A program made the translations under genes and the position numbers. 10,586 bases of DNA from positions 1-10,586 of the forward strand of contig JACZKN010000289.1 of assembly GCA_014859985.1 (NCBI GenBank), given 5' to 3'. The notes under the pieces were generated by a model that was given only the letters and a program-made list of their open reading frames with translations, was not told where the DNA came from and did not search any database. The stretch comes from Candidatus Krumholzibacteriia bacterium (lineage in GTDB: Bacteria > Krumholzibacteriota > Krumholzibacteriia > LZORAL124-64-63). Each line of letters begins with the position of its first letter. The first letter of the stretch is position 1. Below, in pieces: positions 6,615 through 10,586 of this stretch.

Positions 6615-7790
6615 TTGACCGCCGAAACCATGACCTGCCTGGTCTACGACAAGTCCTCCATGCCCTGGGAACAGTCCCGGGGTTTCCAGCGCCAGGCCAT
6701 GCCGAAGCCGGTGATCGACGAGGCCGCCGACCCGACCGACGCGGAGCAGGTCATCGTCAAGGTCGTCTACGCCGGCTTCTGCGGCAGCGACCGCGGCATC
6801 TGGAACCGCACCGCCTTCAAGGGCATGATCTTCGACTCGCTCAAGCGCGAGCAGAAGACCACCCGCGTCATCGGGCACGAGATGGTGGGCGAGGTCGTGC
6901 AGACCGGCTCGACCGTGCAGGCCCGCCACGGGCTGCGGCCCAAGGACATCGTCTCCACCGAGAGCCACATCATCTGCGGCACCTGCTACCAGTGCCGCAT
7001 CGGCCAGACCCACATCTGCAGCCAGGACGTGATCATCGGCATCGGCCGCGACGGCTGCTTCGCCGAGTACATCAAGCTGCCGGCCAACGTGCTGTGGCCG
7101 ACGGACCCGCGGAAGATCCGCATGAAGGTCGCCGCCGTGCAGGAGCCCTTCGGCAACGCCGTGCACGCCTGCACCAAGGCCGACCTGCGCGGCCGCACCG
7201 TCGCCGTGTTCGGCTGCGGCACGATCGGCCTGTTCGTGATCATGGTGGCGCGGGCCCTGGGCGCGACCCGGGTGATCGGCGTCGAACCCAATCCCAAGAA
7301 CATGGAGATGGCCCGGCTGCTGGGCGCGGACGACGTGATCCCCGTCAGGCCGGCGAGGAACGGCGCCCACGCCTGGACCGCCGACAAGGAACTGGTCGCG
7401 CAGGTGCGCGCGGCCTGCGGCGGCATCGGCTGCGACGTGGCCATGGAGATGGCCGGCTTCAACTCCAGCGTGAACAACGCCATCCAGGCCACGCGGCGCG
7501 GCGGCGACGTGATCCTCTTCGGCCTCAAGCAGGGCAATTTCCACATCCAGGCCTTCGACCGGGTGATCGTCAACGGCCTGACCCTGCACAGCGTGATCGG
7601 TCGCCGGATCTTCGAGTCCTGGTATATTACCCGGAACCTGCTGGAGGACCGCAGCAACGGGATCCAGGACCGGATCCACGACGTGATCCTCGGCGGGGGC
7701 GACGACGCGGTGGTGCACATCCAGGATTTCGCGCCCGACCGCTTCGAACAGACGCTGGCCGCCTGGCCCAAGCCGCTCATCCGGTTCTGA
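6615..7790 (+). CDS. Zinc-dependent medium-chain dehydrogenase, threonine-3-dehydrogenase-like
   Basis: This 391-residue protein belongs to the zinc-binding alcohol dehydrogenase (MDR) superfamily. Catalytic-zinc residues are seen in FCGSD (C56) and GHE (H88, E89). The structural-zinc motif is CGTCYQCRIGQTHIC, with C121, C124, C127 and C135 in the classical spacing. The Rossmann motif is VFGCGTIGL, for NAD(P). The blocks ESHIICGTC, GCFAEYI, EPFGNAVH and GRRIFESWY closely parallel E. coli L-threonine 3-dehydrogenase. However, the histidine of CGTDVH, important for threonine dehydrogenase activity, is glycine here (CGSDRG), and there is extra sequence between C56 and GHE. A different alcohol or polyol substrate is therefore likely. 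I chose TTG 6615 because GGAGG (6603-6607) lies seven bases upstream; ATG 6591 and ATG 6630 are alternatives in frame. The SelW-like gene follows after 29 bases, probably on the same transcript. Confidence 0.88.
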   Translation: MTAETMTCLVYDKSSMPWEQSRGFQRQAMPKPVIDEAADPTDAEQVIVKVVYAGFCGSDRGIWNRTAFKGMIFDSLKREQKTTRVIGHEMVGEVVQTGSTVQARHGLRPKDIVSTESHIICGTCYQCRIGQTHICSQDVIIGIGRDGCFAEYIKLPANVLWPTDPRKIRMKVAAVQEPFGNAVHACTKADLRGRTVAVFGCGTIGLFVIMVARALGATRVIGVEPNPKNMEMARLLGADDVIPVRPARNGAHAWTADKELVAQVRAACGGIGCDVAMEMAGFNSSVNNAIQATRRGGDVILFGLKQGNFHIQAFDRVIVNGLTLHSVIGRRIFESWYITRNLLEDRSNGIQDRIHDVILGGGDDAVVHIQDFAPDRFEQTLAAWPKPLIRF

Positions 7791-7819
7791 GACGGCGCAC
7801 CGCACCGGAAGGAGGCCCC

Positions 7820-8044
7820 GTGAAGGTCACCATCGAGTACTGCAAGGTCTGAAACTACGAACCCCGCGCCGCCGGTCTGGCGGACGCCATCCAGGATGCC
7901 CACGGCCTGGTGCCGACGCTGATCCCCTCGAGCGGGGGCGTTTTCGAGGTCGAGCTCGACGGCGAACTGGTCTTCAGCAAGAAGGCCCTGGACCGCTTTC
8001 CCGAGGACGCCGAGATCCTCGCGGCCATCGCGGCGCGCCGCTGA
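7820..8044 (+). CDS. SelW-like (Rdx family) selenoprotein with in-frame TGA as selenocysteine
   Basis: Read through TGA 7850-7852 as selenocysteine, this gives a 74-residue protein. It begins MKVTIEYCKVUNYEPRA, so C8-x-x-U11 is the Rdx-family redox motif directly after the first beta-strand. The continuation has the family pattern: helix LADAIQDAHG, strand TLIPSSGGVFEVELDGELVFSKK (split here as TLIPSSGG and VFEVELDGELVFSKK), then RFPEDAEILAAI. Many bacterial relatives carry YCxxC followed by NY at this place. These small thioredoxin-like proteins are thought to catalyse thiol/selenol redox reactions, with partners mostly unknown. The start is GTG 7820, with AAGGAGG at 7809-7815. The true stop is also TGA (8042-8044). 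A SECIS-like hairpin lies at 7866-7887. A conventional call would give a ten-residue stub or miss the gene. The alternative, a Cys-to-stop pseudogene, is less likely because the downstream frame is intact and the hairpin is well placed. It follows the dehydrogenase gene by 29 bases. Confidence 0.88.
7866..7887 (+). promoter_or_regulatory. Bacterial SECIS-like hairpin in the selenoprotein mRNA
   Basis: GCG+CCGCC (7866-7873) pairs with GGCGG+CGC (7879-7883 and 7885-7887), with one bulged A at 7884, around the loop GGTCT (7874-7878). There are 13 bases between the TGA and the base of the stem, and 21 between the TGA and the loop. In bacteria SelB recognises a short stem-loop immediately 3' of the UGA, with a G among the first loop bases. 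The GGUCU loop looks like that of E. coli fdhF as I recall it. Pairing was done by eye. Confidence 0.7.
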
Positions 8045-8072
8045 GGGCGCAGCCCCGCCATCGACCACCGGG

Positions 8073-8504
8073 TCAGGGCTCGCGCGCGGCCAGCTCCCGG
8101 CGCAGGCGGTCCACCTCGCCCTTCAGTTCGTCCAGCTGCGCGCGCAACCGCTCCAGGTCGCGGTGAGGCAGGTCCGCGCGGTCGTCCGTGCCCAGCCGGA
8201 CGTCCAGCTGCAGGTCCCGCAGGGCCGCGTACGCCTCCTGCAGCCCACCCCGCACCAGCAGGCCCACCTGCTCCATGTCCACGATCCGCACCGTGGAAGC
8301 GTCGCCGTCCCCGGTGACGATGGTCAGTTCGGACCCTTCCAGGCCGATGGACAGGGTCTCTGCCCCGTCGACGACCAGGACGACGTTGCGCGGGGCGTCG
8401 GCTTCGCTCCCGGGCCCGTCGGCCCAGGCGGCCGGGGACAGGCACAGGGCGGCAAGGGCGGCAAGGGCGGCGAGGGCGGCGAGGCGGCGGTGCTGGGCGT
8501 TCAT
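8073..8504 (-). CDS. Small exported protein with C-terminal coiled coil, function unknown
   Basis: This 143-residue protein starts with a Sec-type signal peptide: a basic end (NAQHRR), a hydrophobic core made of repeated Leu-Ala-Ala, then SPAAWA, with probable cleavage after A28. The cysteine at 21 is preceded by Leu, so it does not form a good lipobox. The mature part has a beta-rich middle (VVLVVDGAETLSIGLEGSELTIVTG, about residues 41-65, here quoted in outline by its ends VVLVV and TIVTG). From about residue 114 a heptad-like helix (LERLRAQLDELKGEVDRL) forms a likely coiled coil, suggesting an oligomeric periplasmic or envelope protein. I do not recognise the family. The ATG at 8504 has GGGAGG five bases upstream on the minus strand. 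Its stop faces the selenoprotein stop across 28 bases, and the hairpin at 8533-8566 separates it from the upstream minus-strand gene. Confidence 0.78.
   Translation of the reverse strand: MNAQHRRLAALAALAALAALCLSPAAWADGPGSEADAPRNVVLVVDGAETLSIGLEGSELTIVTGDGDASTVRIVDMEQVGLLVRGGLQEAYAALRDLQLDVRLGTDDRADLPHRDLERLRAQLDELKGEVDRLRRELAAREP
8447..8482 (-). repeat. Four 9-bp tandem repeats inside the signal-peptide coding region
   Basis: Plus-strand GGGCGGCAA occurs twice (8447-8455, 8456-8464), followed by two copies of GGGCGGCGA (8465-8473, 8474-8482). Each 9-bp unit encodes one Leu-Ala-Ala step of the signal-peptide core, so changes in copy number would keep the frame and alter only the length of the hydrophobic core. 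Confidence 0.85.
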
Positions 8505-8532
8505 GACGGCCTCCCGGGATGCGGTGGTGCAG

Positions 8533-8566
8533 AAGGGCGGGTCCTCCGCCGGGAGGACCCGCCCTT
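8533..8566 (-). terminator. Perfect 15-bp hairpin terminator of the large minus-strand gene
   Basis: The arm at 8533-8547 is an exact inverted repeat of 8552-8566, with a four-base loop, GCCG. It lies 33 bases after the stop of the large minus-strand gene and 28 bases before the start of the small exported protein, as expected for a terminator. On the minus strand only two T residues end the stem, so the U-tract is poor; a role in mRNA end protection or as an attenuator is also possible. Confidence 0.65.
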
Positions 8567-8599
8567 TCCTACGGACGGCAGCGGACCGGGTTGCGGTCC

Positions 8600-10522
8600 C
8601 TATTCGAGCGCCGGCAGTTCCGGCCGGAACCACCAGGCCGGATCCAGCTGGAAGGACACCGAGCCGACGTCCGGCCCCCGGGGCCGGGCCATGGCGCCGG
8701 GGCCGACCCGGTCGTTGAGGGAGGGGTAGTCCACCTGCATCAGTTCACCGCCGGAAAGGTCGAGCACCCGCACCGCAAGGGCGTCGCCCGCACCGACGTC
8801 GACCCGCCAGGCCAAGGCCGCGGACCCGACCCAGCCGGTGCCGGCCGGTGCCGCGGGGCCGACCGTCAGCGGGGCCGAACGCAGGGGGACCGTCCGGCCC
8901 GCGCCGAGGAGTTCCAGCACCACCGGCGTGGGCTCCGCGAACACGTCGGGGACGAACCGTACCGTCACCGCCGTCAGGCCCAGGGACCGGGCTTCGCTCA
9001 TGGCCCGCACCAGGTCCGCGGCCCGGGTCAGGCGCGCGGCCATCTCGCGGTCGCCCCCGGTCTGCCGCACGTGCCCATCCAGGAGGGCCACCGTGCGGTC
9101 CCGCAGGTCCAGCCACTGGGCGGTCCAGTCCCGTCCCTCGGCGGCGCGGGAGACGACCTGCCCGTGCAGGGCCACGCACTGCTGCCATTGACCGTCGAAG
9201 CGCCCGCGCCGTTCCCGTTCCCGGGCCAGGGCGCGGTCGGCCTGGTGCTCCGCCCAGCGCGCCAGGAAGGGGTGCTCCTGGGTGAGGGTCTCGATCCGCC
9301 AGGCGGCCGAGGTGCTGGTTTCGGCCAGGGCCGCGTGGAAACGTCCGGCCATCAGGGAATCCCGCCCGGCGTACAGGTGGCGGGGGATGCCCGGCGGGTC
9401 GGTGCCGGCGGCCAGGGCGGTCCTCGCCGCCTCGAAACGGATGCGTTCGAGGTAGTCGCCGTACCGCTCGCGGTCGAAGACCACCGCCGGATTGCGCTCG
9501 AGCGCCGCCAGGGCCTCGCCCGTGGCAGCCTGCCGGGCCAGGGTGCCGGCCCGTTCCAGGGCCGCGTAGAGTTCGAGGGTCCCGGCCAGCACGGGCGGCA
9601 CGGCGCCGTCGTCGAAGCGCCCGGCCTGACGCCGCAGGTCGACCAGGACCTCCCGGACCCCGGGCGCGGGCCAGGTACCGTCGCCGAACGCCTCGGCGAA
9701 GGGCAGGTCCCTGGCCTCGGCCGTCCGTTCGGCCCGCTTGAGCCGCACCAGGGCGAAGGCCCCGTTGCGGTAGGCGCGGGTGGCGTCGCTGGCCGCGGGC
9801 GACACATGCTCGGCCGAGGCGAACAGGTTCTGCTCCCACTGGACGGACCACGCCTTGGCGGCGAAGGCCCCCAGCAGGCCGCTCATGCCCGTCACCTGCT
9901 GGCGCGCGGTGTGCATCCGCGGCCAGGCCGCGGCCGCCCCCACCTCCTGGCTCGCGGCAGCGAGGGCGGACCGGGCCGCGGCGCCCAGGGAATCGCGGCG
10001 GGAAGCGACCCGGGCGTCGTCCAGGGTGCCCAGGTCCTGCCAATCGACGCCGCCGGCGAGGGAGAACCAGGCCAGTTCGAGCCGGCGCAACTCCTGTTCC
10101 AGGATCCGGCCCTGGCCGGCCAGGGCCCGCAGCCGCTCGGCCTCCCGGTCCGGGCGGCCGCCCTGCTGGATGCCGTCGGCGGCGAGGGCCGTGAACAGGT
10201 CCACCTGCTGCAGCAGGGGACCGGCCGCCTCGGTCTGGAAGGCCAGTTTGATCCTGCGGCGGTCCTGGCCACCGCCGTGGGCCGTGCCCGCCTGCGCCAC
10301 CGCCCCCAGCTTGCGCCGGTAGACCTCCCCCACGTCCACCACCTGCAGCAGCGTGGTCACGGCATGGTCGCCGGCGTCTTCGGTCTGGCGGAACCACCCG
10401 AAACGCTCGCCCAGGTAGGCGGTGATCGCCGGCATCTTCCACCAGCAGGCGACCGCCAGCAGCAGGCCGCACAGGGCCAGGGGCACGACCCGCTCCCGTC
10501 GGGGCCTGCGGCGCCCCGCCAT
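8600..10522 (-). CDS. Large membrane-anchored protein of unknown function, start uncertain
   Basis: From the ATG at 10522 this is a 640-residue protein. A very basic N-terminus (AGRRRPRRERV) precedes one hydrophobic segment (VPLALCGLLLAVACWW, about residues 13-28), which would anchor it with the bulk outside the cytoplasm. The long middle is Ala/Arg/Glu-rich, without Cys clusters or catalytic motifs I can name, and appears mostly helical. The last 140 or so residues look beta-rich (VTVRFVPDVF, VVLELLGAG, LAWRVDVGAG, LAVRVLDL) and end in DPAWWFRPELPALE. The layout of one membrane anchor, a helical stalk and a beta domain loosely recalls envelope secretion components such as TssM, but I see no diagnostic motif and do not assign it. 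No good ribosome-binding site precedes ATG 10522 or the in-frame GTG at 10558, and the frame is open to the window end, so the true start may lie outside. Confidence 0.7.
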   Translation of the reverse strand: MAGRRRPRRERVVPLALCGLLLAVACWWKMPAITAYLGERFGWFRQTEDAGDHAVTTLLQVVDVGEVYRRKLGAVAQAGTAHGGGQDRRRIKLAFQTEAAGPLLQQVDLFTALAADGIQQGGRPDREAERLRALAGQGRILEQELRRLELAWFSLAGGVDWQDLGTLDDARVASRRDSLGAAARSALAAASQEVGAAAAWPRMHTARQQVTGMSGLLGAFAAKAWSVQWEQNLFASAEHVSPAASDATRAYRNGAFALVRLKRAERTAEARDLPFAEAFGDGTWPAPGVREVLVDLRRQAGRFDDGAVPPVLAGTLELYAALERAGTLARQAATGEALAALERNPAVVFDRERYGDYLERIRFEAARTALAAGTDPPGIPRHLYAGRDSLMAGRFHAALAETSTSAAWRIETLTQEHPFLARWAEHQADRALARERERRGRFDGQWQQCVALHGQVVSRAAEGRDWTAQWLDLRDRTVALLDGHVRQTGGDREMAARLTRAADLVRAMSEARSLGLTAVTVRFVPDVFAEPTPVVLELLGAGRTVPLRSAPLTVGPAAPAGTGWVGSAALAWRVDVGAGDALAVRVLDLSGGELMQVDYPSLNDRVGPGAMARPRGPDVGSVSFQLDPAWWFRPELPALE

Positions 10523-10586
10523 CCGGTCGGGGCCGTCCGGGCTTCGGCCAGGGCGCACCTGGCCCGCGCCGAAGGTCGGCCCGGCC

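Noticed and set aside
7621..7630. TATATTA inside the dehydrogenase gene as an internal promoter for the SelW-like gene
   Set aside because: The bases encode Trp-Tyr-Ile-Thr in the conserved FESWY segment and there is no convincing -35 box; the coding constraint explains them.
6362..7852. Long plus-strand frame overlapping the ParA-type and dehydrogenase genes and ending at the TGA of the SelW-like gene
   Set aside because: It is a shadow frame rich in Arg, Gly, Pro and Ala; only its last ten codons coincide with the real SelW-like start.
7850..8044. SelW-like frame as a pseudogene broken by a Cys-to-TGA change
   Set aside because: The frame after the TGA is intact to a normal family length, the TGA falls exactly on the known Sec position, and a fitting SECIS-like hairpin follows. 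It would be revived if the genome lacks selenocysteine genes.
8163..8729. Plus-strand frames opposite the small exported protein
   Set aside because: No family resemblance or suitable ribosome-binding site. The minus-strand frame has a signal peptide, a good ribosome-binding site and a coiled coil.

Overview
The window is very GC-rich, densely packed chromosomal DNA from a bacterium. A glycosyltransferase family 9 (heptosyltransferase-like) gene suggests a Gram-negative cell envelope. The mix of genes (FmdB zinc ribbon, TGS-containing nucleoside kinase, DUF6165, ElbB, a lone ParA-type ATPase) would fit a deltaproteobacterium-like lineage or a high-GC candidate phylum. No rRNA or other phylogenetic marker is present, so the taxon stays open. 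I saw no insertion sequence, phage gene, tRNA or CRISPR array, and no gene-free stretch reaches 300 bases (the longest is 4213-4435).

Layout. 161-2150 (+): a two-gene unit of an FmdB-type zinc-ribbon protein and a large uridine-kinase-family nucleoside kinase. 2167-3192 (-): a GT9 glycosyltransferase that converges on the kinase. It is divergent from 3304-3705 (+), a DUF6165 protein of the kind I associate with surface-glycan genes. 3736-4212 (-): a stand-alone double ACT-domain protein resembling the regulatory end of aspartokinase. 4436-5098 (+): elbB. 5289-6530 (+): a ParA-family ATPase with an acidic C-terminal extension and no ParB, closed by a strong hairpin at 6548-6580. 6615-7790 (+): a zinc-dependent medium-chain dehydrogenase related to threonine dehydrogenase. 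It is followed after 29 bases by 7820-8044 (+), a SelW-like Rdx-family gene with an in-frame TGA at the redox position. On the minus strand, 8073-8504 encodes a small exported coiled-coil protein. 8600-10522 encodes a large membrane-anchored protein that I do not recognise and whose start may lie beyond the window edge.

The most interesting item is the gene at 7820-8044. A conventional gene caller would stop after ten residues, but the frame continues past TGA 7850-7852 for 63 more residues with clear Rdx-family sequence, giving C-x-x-U. A hairpin at 7866-7887 with a GGTCT apical loop lies just after the TGA, where a bacterial SECIS element is expected. If correct, the organism must encode the selenocysteine machinery (SelA, SelB, tRNA-Sec, SelD) elsewhere. 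The dehydrogenase and selenoprotein probably form one transcript, which hints at a redox partnership, though this is inference only.
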